Positions 12,120 to 23,824 of a stretch of DNA of 64,000 bases are shown piece after piece. The stretch's first letter is position 1. Each line of letters begins with the position of its first letter. Under the pieces are notes generated by a model that saw only the letters and a program-made list of their open reading frames with translations, searched no databases and was not told the DNA's origin. This DNA is from Tetrapyrgos nigripes. Taxonomy: Eukaryota; Basidiomycota; Agaricomycetes; Agaricales; Campanellaceae. The translations under genes and the position numbers were made by a program. The stretch lies in assembly GCA_013368315.1 (NCBI GenBank), contig JAACJM010000282.1:40978-104977 (forward strand), read 5' to 3'.

Positions 12120-12659
12120 TATGTTTGATTCGAGAGCAGGATGATTGAGCTTGATCGAAAAAATGTCCGGGTCCGAATCAGCATAACCAGATATAGGACC
12201 TGCACCGGTGACCGAAGCAGTGGCAGTGGGAGTGATAGAAGCAGCGCCACGAGAATCATTTTCCTTTTGACTAGTACGAAGACGGACATTACAAGTTGGT
12301 TGATCATTATTAGAATCGGCATTGCGTTTTCGAGTTTGCCTTGTATTTCGTGCAGTGGACTGGGTTAGTGGAGTGGGTGTTTGGACAGTATAAGGAAAAC
12401 CACTGGGGTATGTAGTAGGGCTGTATGGTGTTTGGGGAGCTTGAACCCATGTAGGAACATGGGAGTGAGCAATGTAGGGGTAGTATCCATACTGCACAGG
12501 CTGATTGGGATGCTGGGGAGTAGAGGGCACTGCAGCCTGGAATGCAGTAGGCTCATTTTGGGCAGTAGGACATGAATTTGAAGTTGATGCGGAAGTTGAA
12601 GGTGGATAGTATGTCGGATAAGGTATATGACCATATGGTGGATGGTAAGACCCATTCAT

Positions 12660-14995
12660 CGAGAGAAAGTCAGAAAGGATTGGAAAAAAAGGCTAAAAGC
12701 CCCCAAAAGCTCAAGCTTAAATATCAGAACCGTTGTCAAGCTAGCTAAAAGCTCATATATTATCACCAAATTTGAAAATATGAAACAGATGGGCAATATC
12801 AGTAGGTACAGGTACAGAACGAGGGCAGAGAGGTGGATGAGGAGGAGAAGATGCTTTCAGCCCCTATCTGAACCAGTGGAACGGTCCCACGTCATCATCT
12901 AATGCCGGATTGATGTGGTTGATGGGACCTTCCATATATGGGGGTGGGCGGACTCGACCCAGTGCAACACTACTTGCTTCCCAACCGACTGGTATTTTTG
13001 GGCGTTGTTTTGGGAGCTTGGCGTGCGAATTTGAACTTGTAAATATTTTCGTTCGCTGTGCATCCAGAAAGCAGCGAGAGCGCTGCAGACGCAGACATTC
13101 ACTTACAATCTGAAGAGAGTCATTTTGGAGGAAGACGTGTATTAGAATAATGTACTGTAGTTGCAAATAAGACACCCAATGGTACTGTTTCCGAGTATAT
13201 GTGCATTGTGGAGAATTAAGACAAAATTTACACTGAAGGGTGAGTATGAGAGGGTGTATAGTAGCCATTGTAAGGAGCTGATGGATTAGGGTGTTGAGGG
13301 TACCTCTGCTCATCTCTTCTCCAGACAAGAGCTTGTCAATAATAACCTATCTGACAGCTCTCCTAGCAGCTTGGCTTCATCTCAAGGGCAGTGCCAGTCG
13401 TACCGCTACCAATGTGGTTCTGAATGGCATTGCCTTCATTCTTGCAACCGCCTTCCACATCATTTCGGTATTGCTACAAACTTGTGGTTATGATATCAAT
13501 ATACAGGTCTCCACTCCTCAAAACATTCATTCTACTTACAGCTCTCTACAAATCAAACCAACAATCATTCGCACCATCTGCTGTCCCAAGTGCTTCACAC
13601 TCTATCCCCACATGGCAAACCTTCCTGATCATTGTCTTTAGAAGCAAGGAGTATATCAGAGGAATCCCTGTGGAACACCTTTGAAAACCACAAGGAGAAC
13701 TGGAAGAGGAGAAATTACTGTCCCTAGGCGCTTGTATAGCACCCAGTGTTTCAGGTCATGGCTCAAGTTCTTCTTGAAACGTCCAGGGATGGAGGAGATG
13801 ATCAACAGGTCCTACAATGTCCTGCCCTCTCCTGATGGAAATGTGAGGGATACCTGGCAAATTCTCTGTTGACGATGAACGATTTGGTCTAGACGATGAC
13901 GAAGTGTTCTGCGTAGACGGAGGTTTTCTCTTAGATGACATTGGGAATGAACAGAGGGACAATACTGAACTTGTCACTTAGGGTACGGAGATTTTTATGA
14001 GTCGGGGAATCAGTAGTGGCACAAAGGGGTTTTTTTTGTCCAATCCTTTGACTTCTGCCGTATGTTTGATAAACAACAGCATGTCATTATACCTTCAAAT
14101 TTTTGAATCAAGGTCAAACTGCCCATTGTATCACTGGTCTTTGCTGTGATTTTCTTTCAACATACCCATGTTCGGATTCCGACCTCGATTAGGTGTGTGA
14201 GTGTTATTCTGTGAAGGTGGAGGTGGTGGAGGTGGGTTAGGCATGTTTGTAGGCATTCCATACACTTTGGTTTGGAACTCTCAAGCGAGCTGGATGAAGT
14301 TGACTCGGAGTTCGGTTTTGGTTGCGAGCGGGATAAACTCGACTTGGAGGTTGGCTTAGGTTGCAAGCTGGATGGTGTCAACTTGGATGTCCTTTCTCTC
14401 CCCAACTTTTGTCCCCTTCCTGTATATTTTTGAAAGGATAATCAAACCACTTACCTTAGCCTTTCTTTGTTCGCATCCTTAGCCTTTCTTCGCTTTTATA
14501 CCCTTTGAAAATCAAGAACTTATGGAGACTGCCAAGGCTATTGGTCTGATTTCCTCATTAATCATTTCTCCTGGCTTGTACGAAGTACTGCACTCAGGAT
14601 TCTGGCTGGAAAATTAAAGCCTCAGTCGTTACGAGGTATGCTGCCTGTTTCTCTTTTCCTGAAAAGCTACATCAATATTGTTTACAGGACCCTCCTGGTT
14701 GGCAAGAGATCCTCAAGTACTTTCGTGATTCTGAATGTCAATCATACATATTCCAATACAGCTAGCAAGGTCATCAAACAGTGATCCACTGTCTTCACAT
14801 GCAATTCCATTCTTCACGCCAAAAAAAGACTGCATTTGTTATCGAGCACAATTTCATCATGGCCACCTACCTTACCAATTGTGTCATTGTCTTTGAGGGT
14901 CAGCCTGCAGCAATCAGGATTTTTTCTGGATTTTATCAGATTTTTATTCGCGACTTTGCTGATTTAATTGCATCACGTCACAAGTCACCAACATG
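12660..14995. other. Gene-poor interval
   Basis: Several short frames exist on both strands (for example Ser/Lys/Pro-rich ones at 13756-13977 and 14157-14405, minus strand), but I cannot connect them into a gene or recognise a domain. 12660-12900 would be the upstream region of the disrupted minus-strand gene. Confidence 0.35.
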
Positions 14996-15067
14996 TCACG
15001 AGTTACGGTCACGTCACGAGCTACTGTCACGTCACGAGTTACGGTCACGTCACGAGTTACAGTCACA
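14996..15067. repeat. 18-bp tandem repeat, four units
   Basis: The unit TCACGAGTTACGGTCACG recurs at 14996, 15014, 15032 and 15050 with one or two substitutions per unit. It is flanked by further TCACG/GTCAC motifs and preceded by an ATTCGCGAC block similar in composition to the MITE at 8231-8506. Any translation (repeating S-R-H-E-L) is probably accidental. Confidence 0.8.
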
Positions 15068-15479
15068 TGTGACGTTCCGGGATCCAAGCCACAGGAGGAC
15101 ATAGGGGATAGTTTCGGTTGGCGTCGCAAAGGTTGTTAGTCGGAACTAAGGTATTATCTCGAATCGATGTTTTCCGTTCGTTTGAGTGAAATGTGGCGGG
15201 AAGTCCTCTCGTCAAGACGAGAGGACTTGCACGCATTTGATAGTTCCCTAAAGTTGTTCCTTTGTTTTTCCTGTTTTAGCTGTCGACGCTTGCTTTCATT
15301 GTTGTTGTACATACATATATATCTCGCGTTTGTATTCTTTTACCATTGTATTCTTTGAAAGAAAACTATCTTGGATCTCAAAATCCGTTGCTACGCATCT
15401 TTCTATTATTGGAATCTAAGTACATCTTGAGTATCCTAAGAGTATCCTAAGTTCGGATCTACTTGTTTGATTACCGGCT

Positions 15480-15905
15480 GGTGTGATGGTGAAGTCTTGG
15501 TCCGCTTCCCGTGCGGGAGCCAGACCTCTGCTTCCCATGAGCTTGCCCCCAGTGTGAAGCAAGTTCGGTGTACTTTGAGCGAGAAAGACCATGAGACCGT
15601 GCCTTAATTTGATAAGTTCTCATGCTAATTTTAGCACAATATTAAGGAAAATGATGTATCTCTTGGTTCAGAGCGCGCATACCATATCTAGAAACTCAAT
15701 TTCACTCCTGGAGTGTCAATATGACTTGTAAGGTCTCACTCCTACATTCCTATCTACATATCTAGAAGGGAAGTGGTTTTCACGGAATTTTAGCGATGCG
15801 AGTCGTGACTAGCCGGATCTAAAAGCCGAGCCGAGCCATTTACATAAGGAGCCGTTTGGAGCCGAGCCGGAGCCAACCGTAGTCGAACCGTTACAACACT
15901 AGAGC
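15480..15905 (-). repeat. Dispersed G+C-rich repeat, copy 2 (inverted)
   Basis: Read on the minus strand this carries the same ordered blocks as 7720-8190: TAGTGTTGTAA, GGCTCCGGCTCGGCTCC, CACTGGGGGCAAGCTCATGG and CCGGTAATC-AAAC. An extra 150 bp or so lies between the GGCTCC block and the CACTGGGGG block. It ends just upstream of the D-amino-acid oxidase gene and may contribute to that promoter. Confidence 0.6.
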
Positions 15906-16061
15906 GAAACGAGTCTCCATGACGAAGGCATGGGTCGTAAAGCTCGTTATGTTTTGCCGTGGCAAAGACCAGATAAGATCACGGACTCCGGAGCCGGTTT
16001 TCCAAAACCACTCTTGCGTCCCAACCACCATCATTTCATCAAGACAGGCTTCCTTTCCATC

Positions 16062-17528
16062 AGTGAGTACCCGCTTTTACTGCTGCACCGAGCTTTATAT
16101 GATAGATACGTGTCAGTGCCTCCCACCGTAGTCATCATAGGCTCAGGTGTTACAGGACTGTCTGTCGCGCTTGCTCTGCCAAGGACCTTCAGAGTGACCA
16201 TCGTGGCGAGAGATCACGTCGGCGATAATCAGTCAAAGAAATGGGCTTCACCATGGTGCGTCATCTTTTCAGACTCGTAAGTCTCTCAGCACGATGAATC
16301 ACTCGGCGAGTAGGGCAGGAGCGGGCTGTCTAGTGCGTACAGTGCTTCATCAATTGTGATATGTACAGCCACGGTACTGAATGATCTTCAACGTTGAAGT
16401 AGCCCTGGATAAATACCTCTGAAGATGACATCAATCTCCAGAAATCATCTCTTCGGTATCTTTGGAAACTGGCGGCAACTGATCCAGAGTCCTCTGTACG
16501 AGTAAGTACGCCTAGAGCTGGTCAATAAGGGATAATGAAATTGATCCTTATTTCGTCAGGTGGTCACAAATATCGCCTTCTGGGAGAAAGGTACTTCGAA
16601 TGGAGAAAAGCCATGGTTTGAAGACTTCATGGTCGATGTGCATCGTTGTCCGTTTCCCTTGGCATAGGTTCTGACACCGAATTTTCATGCAGTGTCGCGA
16701 GCTTCCTCCCTCTGACTTACCAGAAGGAGTTACCATGGGTCATGAGTTCAAAACATTGACAATGAATCCACAAGTATACCTTTTCTGGCTCAAAAATCAA
16801 CTCCAGGTGTCCGGAAATGTCAAGTTTGTGAGAAGAGAGCTAAATCACATTTCCGAGGTATTGGACTGCTTACCGAAGGACGTTAGCAAAGAGGAGATAA
16901 TATTGGTGAACGCGACGGGTTGTGGAGCAAAGTATCTCGGGGGAGTAAAGGACTCTGCTGTTCAGGAAGCTAGGGGACAGACTATGTTGGTAAAAAGTCC
17001 TTTGACGACTGTATACGTTAGAAGGTAGGTTTTCATTCGGAAACAACCATTTTGCGCATTCTAATATTCTTTTTCCCTTGTACATTAGCGGCGAAGAATA
17101 TGCCTACGCTATTCCTCGAGGAGATGGAACCGTTGTCCTCGGTGGTATTTCCCAAATTAATAACACGTACGTTGTTTCATTCTTCTGCGTCTATTCCCTT
17201 GGCTGAGTAATAACTTAATATTTTCTTCTTCAGAGACACCTCAGTTGATCCCGAGCTCAAGCACGAGATCCTCCGTCGAGTAAACCGCCTCACTCCTCCA
17301 GGAACATTCCCTGCCAAAGTCGAAGACCTAGATCTTGTGGAGGATATTACAGGTGTACGACCTGGGCGAGCGGGGGGCGTTCGTCTTGAAAGGGAACTCA
17401 TCAAAGTCGAGGGACAAGGTGATTCCTCTGTCAGCCAGTTAAGGGTAGTGCATGCATATGGTATGGGTGGAGGTGGGTACAAGTATTCTGCCTGGTGTGG
17501 GGATGAGGGTTGCTCAATTGGTGAATGA
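16062..17528 (+). CDS. D-amino-acid oxidase family flavoenzyme
   Basis: Oxidative deamination of D-amino acids (or D-aspartate) with FAD, making a 2-oxo acid, ammonia and H2O2; family members are usually peroxisomal. Exons: 16062 / 16117-16255 / 16314-16332 / 16403-16501 / 16560-16637 / 16693-17024 / 17089-17166 / 17234-17528, all phase-consistent, about 346 residues (normal for the family). Seen: the FAD dinucleotide motif V-V-I-I-G-S-G-V-T-G-L-S at the N-terminus, A-S-P-W-A-G-A after it, W-F-E-D-F mid-protein, G-V-R-P-G-R-A-G-G-V-R (family R-P motif) and the C-terminal H-A-Y-G-M-G-G-G-G-Y. Splicing of 16063-16116 (GTGAGT...GTCAG) creates an ATG across the junction four codons before the FAD motif. 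An in-frame ATG at 15930 could instead add 44 residues. The C-terminus S-I-G-E is not a classical peroxisomal SKL. The donor at 16638 could instead be 16632. Confidence 0.85.
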
Positions 17529-17615
17529 GTTTGTGTACGGGGATGGTAAGCAGAAAATGGCTGAGTGATATACTCGGATATAATACAGTTGGAGGGAAAC
17601 GAACAAGGTGTATGA

Positions 17616-18480
17616 CTATTGTATTCTAGTCTGCGTTAATGCTAGAAATGGTGATTCTAACCATCTATCCTCTTTTGTGAATGACACATCTATGCATTTG
17701 CCTGTATCATCAGGTTTCGGCAATCCCAACGCATCCCTATAACTCATATCATCCATTCCCTTCATATTGAACATGCTCTGTCTGTACAGGCTCTCGAAGC
17801 AATATAGCAGTTGCTTCCGGTGCGCTATGGTTTTCTTTATAAAATCTGGTGAGCAGCTCTCCATGAGGATGGTCAATGAACACTTACATCTATCATCCGA
17901 CTAAGCTTCTGGACGTCCTGATAACAGTGAATTACGTTCTGTGTCACTCTTCCTCGTCTTCTGATGCGACTTAAGATTCCTGGTGAATAGCGATTCCGTG
18001 GCCAGCTGCTTGAATGTGCTATGGAATCATATCTGATCTGAGAACATCTGAAATTGATCCTGCAAGACACGAAATGGATAATTGCTTTAGTAGCAAGTAG
18101 CTAAGTACTTACTGTAACATCCTCCTCTCAAATCTTCCCCAAACCTCCGGCGAAACACCTTCCTCTCTACACCTCCTCAGCGTATCTTCAGCTTTTCCTA
18201 TCGCACTTTCCAACGCCTTCAAATTCCGACAAGGGTATCTTTTCCTCAGGATGATCGCAGAAACCACGATGATGATAATAAGTAAGGAGAAGGTAATCCA
18301 TGCAGCTAGTGGCCAATGAGATTCGACAGACAGAAGGAGATTGAGTTCAGGGGTGACGGCTTCGTCGACTACAGCATCGGAAAGGACAGATGGCAAGTCC
18401 GAATCAGTCACAGTGGTATGAGTATCGCGGTTCTGAATGACCATGCCACGGCCCGGGGATAAGGAATTTGGAACGAACAT
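17616..18480 (-). CDS. Small single-pass membrane protein, unknown function
   Basis: The first exon (18480 down to about 18111) encodes about 123 residues: a Ser/Thr/Asp-rich N-terminus, one hydrophobic helix (W-I-T-F-S-L-L-I-I-I-I-V-V-S-A-I-I-L near residue 75), then R-K-R-Y-P-C and an amphipathic helix with Leu/Glu spacing. A GTAAGT...TTGCAG intron (about 18055-18110) joins a second exon (I-N-F-R-C-S-Q-I-R ... H-C-Y-Q-D-V-Q-K-L). The 3' end is unclear: an intron probably begins at the GTAAGT after M-I-D, but no acceptor is convincing. A related gene lies at 34689, sharing the hydrophobic segment plus R-[RK]-R-Y-P-C. I know of no function; such small anchored proteins are common in agaricomycetes. 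Confidence 0.55.
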
Positions 18481-19106
18481 TGGAGAGTAATGGAGGATCG
18501 ACCCTTAAGATTTTGGTTCTCAGGACTCGACGCAGCTTTTGCGGGGTACTTTATACAACTGCCTGAAGGACTTGGCAGAACATAACGGCAAGGCTCCAAG
18601 CGAATTCATGAACATGGCCAGCCTTGCGAGCGTCTGCCAAGCAATGATGATTGCTGATGGCACTCTAAGGCACTGGTCTGTATGGGCGACGATATCGTCC
18701 TCGGTCCGGTTAAGAATTGGTTAAGAACAGGACTAAGAAAACCAAGACACTCCCTACTCAATTAGACACTGCCAGGAATTATTGAATTACAGCTATCTGT
18801 AGAATTTTGAATGGCTGTAACAACGTATGTGTTCATGATCATTAATGTAAGTAGAAAGACTGCCTTGGCATTTACTCTATCTCTGCATAGCGCTCAACGA
18901 TTGGGCACGGACAATTTCAGCCTTGGCCTTCGTACTAAGCTTTCGACACTCCCTCGGTGTTGGCCAGCCCGGGCGGCACTTCGAAGACATAACTACTTAT
19001 ATAGCAGAACCTATGTACTAAATCATGTACAATGTTCCTTCGTGTTCCTCCATCTACCTCCCTCCACTCCCTCCTCCACCCTTGCACAACCAAACCCAAT
19101 GCGCAA
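18481..19106. other. Intergenic, no gene seen
   Basis: Short frames only. It separates the 3' end of the DUF1769 gene from the start of the small membrane protein gene, both on the minus strand. Confidence 0.4.
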
Positions 19107-20627
19107 TCACACCGGTTCGATAGCAACACACCAAAACACCTTTCCCCACGGTACATCGTCATCATCTTTCTCCACTTCCTCAACAACTTCACCCTTTCCC
19201 TCATGGGACGTCCTGGTCCGTTTGCGCTCACAACAAACAAATCTAACTGGCTGTCCGTCCCAATATTTCATCAAATCGAACGAAATACCTCCAGGAAGGC
19301 GTAAAGAGAGCGAAGGGCTGAATTCAAGGAAGCCGTAGCAAAAGTCGGTGGAGATTATGTCCTGTGGGGTTGGAACCCAGATTGGTTATATGTGCATATA
19401 GGCATTTAGTTCAGCCGTGAGGGAGATTTCGCGTTGATGGTGAGAAAACAAGGCAAAATGAGGGATAAGTGAGTATTGCTGCACGTTTGAGCAGAGAACT
19501 ACAGCTCAGAGAAGACTGACCTCTGGTCCAAAGACTATATCTTTTCTATTCTCCTCATTACTGAAGTATGACCGCCTCTGAGTAGACGTCGAGAAGTTGA
19601 AAGATGACTTTGAGGACTTGTGAATTCCTATATGCACATACATTGGCGCATATAGCGACCATTATGAGTATGAACAGCGCATATACCCAGGTGTTTGATG
19701 GAAACTCACCTTCATTTCGCTTGCTCTTACTCGTTTTAATCCTGAGCTTGCGGAAAGCTGACTTCTGCTTGAGACCTCCATCTATGGCGTCGTTTGGAGA
19801 TAAAGTGTCCGCAAAGTTATTTTTAAAGTCTTCTAGCGGGGACACTGGGGAGGATACGGAAGATGTGATGGATTGCAAGGAGGAAGAAGAGGAGGATGCG
19901 GAAGAGGCCGAGGGTGATGAGTTGGATGACGTTGCAGAGATGGAAGCTAAATGTAGCTGAGAAGTGTCTTCTTTGAGCGACTGCGGAGGTGGGAATTCCG
20001 GAACAACGTTGTCGATTTCGGGAGAGACTGGGGAGATAGAGCACAAATCTAAATCATCATCGATGTCGCCGTTTGGAAGATAGAGGTGTTTGTGCGCTAA
20101 GTAGGGCATGGTCGAGACAAGAGGAGATAAAGCCCAAGGCTTGGTCGAAGACCCGAGGTCATGTGTGAGAGTCGGGTCGATGTAGCTGCATGGACATGAT
20201 GAGAATGCTTACAAACATAGCAGTAATGAAGACTCACTTCATGAACTTGAGAGCAGCACTGGAACCCCATGGTAAATGAAGAGGTCTGTCAAAAGTATTT
20301 CCAAAGAGTATTTCGTCTGCAGAGTACCGCTTCAAGAAGCGGCCTAGCAAAGCCGTCCACAGTCAGTATCCCGCATTACTCAAACACTTAGTCCTAGGTT
20401 CTGCAGAGCTCACCTTGCACCTGTATACTCCATGTCACTCCTTTCCGGTCCTCTCTCTCAAAGTACTCGCTCTCTGTTCCATCTGCAAATCCCTTGATAT
20501 TACACACCACTTCTCCTTCAAACCTATCGGAAGCAGGGAGCTTGAAAGGCTTATTTGTATTGACGTAGTCCGTTATTGGGACGAGAGCATCTAGAGAAGT
20601 TCCTGCGAGTACTCGAAGGTTGGGCAT
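19107..20627 (-). CDS. DUF1769 family protein
   Basis: Conserved fungal protein of unknown function (DUF1769, PF08588 by recognition). Five exons: 20627-20414, 20343-20238, 20185-19710, 19627-19521 and 19361-19107, phases consistent, 385 residues. Recognisable blocks in order: L-R-V-L-A-G-T-S near the start, F-E-G-E-V-V-C-N-I-K-G-F, T-W-S-I-Q-V-Q-G-R-F-L, S-A-D-E-I-L-F-G-N-T-F-D-R-P-L, L-P-W-G-S-S-A-A-L-K-F-M-N-Y-I-D-P-T-L, and near the end L-P-G-G-I-S-F-D-L and V-P-W-G-K-V-F-W-C-V-A. A Ser-rich, probably disordered insert (about residues 170-260) sits between the conserved halves. The last intron (19362-19520, 159 bp) is unusually long for this genome. Divergent from the F-box/LRR gene at 21333. 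Confidence 0.88.
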
Positions 20628-21267
20628 CGTCGTTGCGAAGTCCTTAGGTGCAATTCAGAAAGAATGTCGTGAAAGTCGTCAAAAGTATGGTTTTGAATGA
20701 GGAAATGGGTTATGGACCGTTCAACGTCTTCAAGGAAGTGAAAGTAGTGGAGAAAAGAGGGGCAAAGAGAAGTAGGCCTGCCTACAAAAAGGTGTCGTCG
20801 TGAGAGAAAGGGAGTTGACGTTGCTGCTCCAGTAACACCTTCGAGCACGTGCAATTTGAATTGGAATTTCTACTTTTAGACCGAGGCTATGGTCATGATT
20901 CATTGTGGCGTCATATTATATGTACATAGTGGGTCAAGGTAGGAGGATAGGTATATATAGAAAAGCGGCTGCAGTTCTGTGCTATTTTTCCTTTCGCTGA
21001 CTTTTCATGTCGTCGGGATCAGGGTATTTTTGCCTCTTACGAGCAAGTGACTTCCGGTCAATTGAGACTGGATCCCGAAGGTCACTGCCCTGGTCAGGCC
21101 CAAGAAATCGACCGTCACAGGTACGTAATATTATATTAAGCGGCTTCACAATCTTCACAATCTTTGCATTCGAAGCTGGTCCCTAGCACCGAATATGGAC
21201 CATCTGACCCACGATGCATGAGCTGAGCTGGGAGCTCGGTGTATACTTCACAGCCTCGGCAGATAAT

Positions 21268-21277
21268 TATATAAATA
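21268..21277 (+). promoter_or_regulatory. TATA box upstream of the F-box/LRR gene
   Basis: TATATAAATA lies 55-65 bp before the ATG at 21333, a normal distance for a fungal TATA element. It faces the plus-strand gene. Confidence 0.5.
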
Positions 21278-21332
21278 CTACAACTCCGGCGTTCAACGCT
21301 CTTGCTTCCTTCCTCACTACTTACACTTAAGC

Positions 21333-23100
21333 ATGACAGGGCTCATTGACCTCCCCACCGAGACTCTTCATGCAATCATTGCCGAAGTTGGGGTACTTAT
21401 TACAATCTTTTGCTTCAATTTCACCGTGACAGCCCGCACTGACACACGCTCTTTTTGAATCCAGTTAGAATACCAGCATCTGACCATTTTCCGAAGTGTC
21501 TGTAAAAGACTCAATGCTATCACTGAGCCTAGCCTATTCTCAGAAGTTACCATCAACACTCACCCGAATACGCTTTTGATGACCACCATTCCGTTCTGCA
21601 AAGCATTATGCAACCCCGAATTTGGTGGAAGTCAACGAGCGACCGGGCCGAATTGCCTAGCAGTTCATGTCAAGAAATTGAAGATCACGTCCCGACCGGC
21701 GGAGACTTACAGTAGGTCCAGGTCTCCCCTCAGCGATTACCTTCAAAGCTCGAGCTTGCCTGGGTTTGATCGCGAGTCATTGTTGAATGCGTGGCCTGAG
21801 CAATTCATCCAGACCCTTGCTAGCTTTGTAAATGTTGTATCAGTACAGTGAGTGATATCTTCTAGTAGGACTCTCCGAAGACGCTTAGATCTTATCAGCT
21901 GGACGATCTCCGAGCACACTTTAAAACGGATGTTCGCCGAAATACCCGAGACCCTCACCAAACACGCAACGTTATCCAAATTCAGACTAGAGGGACCATA
22001 TTGGGCGCCATATTGCCCAGAACCCATTTGTCTGCACCATCTCAAAAACCTTCAGACTTTGGTAATCAACGAACGATTCCCTTACGATGGGTTTTACGCC
22101 TCCATTCTCCAACCGTTGTCCACTGTCCTAAAGAATAGCCCTGATCTCGAGGAAATAGAACTGGATTCACCGTCACCGACGACAGTGAGACGAGGGCCAC
22201 CGAATGAACCGTACTCGCTTGCTGATCTATTTGCGAATGTATCTCCGACGGTCTCCTTGAAGATCAGGAAACTCAAACTAAAGGGTCTCAGCCTGGCTAG
22301 TCATATGAACCACGAAGCAATAATCATACCCCATCTAAAATCTTTGACCTATCTTACAGTGGACGATGGTCTCGGAATGAAAGACGACTTTTGGAGGATC
22401 TTATGGAAGGCGAAGGCTGATCTGGAGGAGCTGGAGGTTAAGTCTGGGGTTGTTGAGGGGCTTCTGAAGTATCTAGGGGAGTTTCATTCTGGGCTCAGGA
22501 TCCTTCATCTTCGAGGAATCACGAAAGGAAGTGACAGTGCACAATTAGATCATCTTGCAGATATCTTTTATGGGTCGATATTACCACGTTTTGCGAGGAA
22601 ACTACGGAAGCTGGTCATCGTCCCTTCACACGAGGGAAAGTGGTGTTTTGAGCTTCATACACTCGATGTCTTTTCCAAATGCACAAACCTACAACATCTA
22701 GAGGTGTGCCTAAGGTTGGGGAGTGTTTATGATGTGATGGTGAGTGTCAGGCTCTGTTGCAGCATCGATCGCTGACAGATTTAAAACACAGATGCCCTTG
22801 TTGAATTTGGCCCACGCCTTACCAAATTTGAGCACCCTCTCCCTTCGTTCCGTCGGAAGCCCACTGAACCAACAGTCATGGAGATGGAGTCGCAGTGATA
22901 ATTTTTCGACGATCGAATCAGTGCTGAGGGATGCGATTCCTGCAGAAGAACATGCGAATTCTCCTTTACAAATCTCAGTAGGGCATTCTATGTTTTCTAT
23001 TGGTAGGGGAGAAGATGGATCTCTGAAGTATTGCAACCCCAGACAGCCTAATTTAAATTTACTCCGCGGCTACGCATTAGAGATGAGCAGGAACCAGTAG
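21333..23100 (+). pseudogene. F-box/LRR-like protein with an in-frame TGA
   Basis: Exons 21333-21392, 21465-22739 and 22792-23100 give a 548-codon frame with one internal TGA at 21849-21851. The N-terminus (L-P-T-E-T-L-H-A-I-I then F-R-S-V-C-K-R-L-N) is F-box-like. Downstream there are leucine-rich strands (for example L-K-N-L-Q-T-L-V-I, L-K-L-K-G-L-S-L, L-R-I-L-H-L-R-G-I). F-box proteins recruit substrates to SCF ubiquitin ligases; the agaricomycete LRR versions are numerous and mostly uncharacterised. The TGA sits in N-V-V-S-V-Q-(stop)-V-I-S-S, where homologous proteins often have Trp, so a TGG to TGA change is likely. No intron of normal size removes it in frame. It may be a recent pseudogene, or translation may stop at 172 residues. 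Confidence 0.65.
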
Positions 23101-23824
23101 AGTAAGCAGATAACCGGCACCACTTAATATTCATGTATACGATCACCCAACTTGATTCAGAGTCTCACTTGCCGTTCCATGCCCTTATAAAGGAAGTATC
23201 ACTTTTCTTCCGGTAACAATCTCGGATCATTAATGGTAAAGTGGCTGAACATGATTAACGGCGAGGCGTTATATTTGCCTTGGAGCTGAACAATCCGACC
23301 ATTGTGACGGTGGTATATCCGACTCGACTCTGGCTATGAGACTCCTCGGAGATGTTGGATCAGTCCTGTTTAATATTCTTCCTAGATTGGGCTCGTGTCA
23401 ACTGTTATCACATCTAGTGGATCACTCTGAATTAGGATGGTCAGTGTTGCATCATTCACTGGCAGACTTCCAATGTTCCATATCATCTCAGCGAAGGTAA
23501 GTATATAATGACAAGAATGAACGGAACAAGGAATCCCGAGTCTTCTGTCGCTATCATTGGTTCGGGAAGGTCCAGAATTAATCATGCTCATTCAAGACTT
23601 CTCACCAAGTCAGTTCTGACTCAAATCATATACATACGGTTTCTGATATCAAACATTCCAGACATCATTCAGGTAGTTGACGGATGAACAGAACTCATAG
23701 TGGAGACCACTAGATTATTACAGTCCGAGAAGGCGCTTCCCTGGCGCTCCCTATAGGCCACTTAAAGAACCCAACTTCTGGGACAACTCCGATCTTTTGC
23801 TCCCCCCCCTCCTCCACCCCCCAC
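23101..23824. other. Intergenic, no gene seen
   Basis: No supported gene. The last 100 bp (pyrimidine-rich, with a run of C and CTCC before the ATG at 23825) resemble a basidiomycete core promoter. Confidence 0.4.

Larger units (their letters stand above)
8969..12659 (-). pseudogene. Unknown host gene split by the pogo element
   Basis: The minus-strand frame starting at 12659 (M-N-G-S-Y-H-P-P-Y, rich in Tyr/Pro/Ser/Thr) runs without a stop to the pogo right end at 12122. If the transposon and one TA copy are removed, it continues in the same frame at 9418 (F-K-S-V-E-A-K, then A-T-D-V-W-W-F-I) down to a TGA at 9251-9253. That TGA falls inside a plausible 42-nt intron (9248-9289, GTCAAG donor, CTGAC branch, ACAG acceptor). 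Splicing joins the frame to 9247-8969 (M-E-V-L-Q-I-L-K-A-M onward, stop at 8969). The pre-insertion gene would encode roughly 314 residues. The D-V-W-W-F segment vaguely recalls N-termini of basidiomycete BED/hAT-like proteins, but I do not claim the family. The insertion makes this copy a null allele. Confidence 0.6.

Noticed and set aside
14996..15067. CRISPR-like array
   Set aside because: Units are directly adjacent with no spacers and the genome is eukaryotic; simple tandem repeat.
20591..20854. 87-codon minus-strand frame upstream of the DUF1769 start
   Set aside because: Overlaps the known N-terminus in another frame and shows no family similarity; more likely leader sequence.
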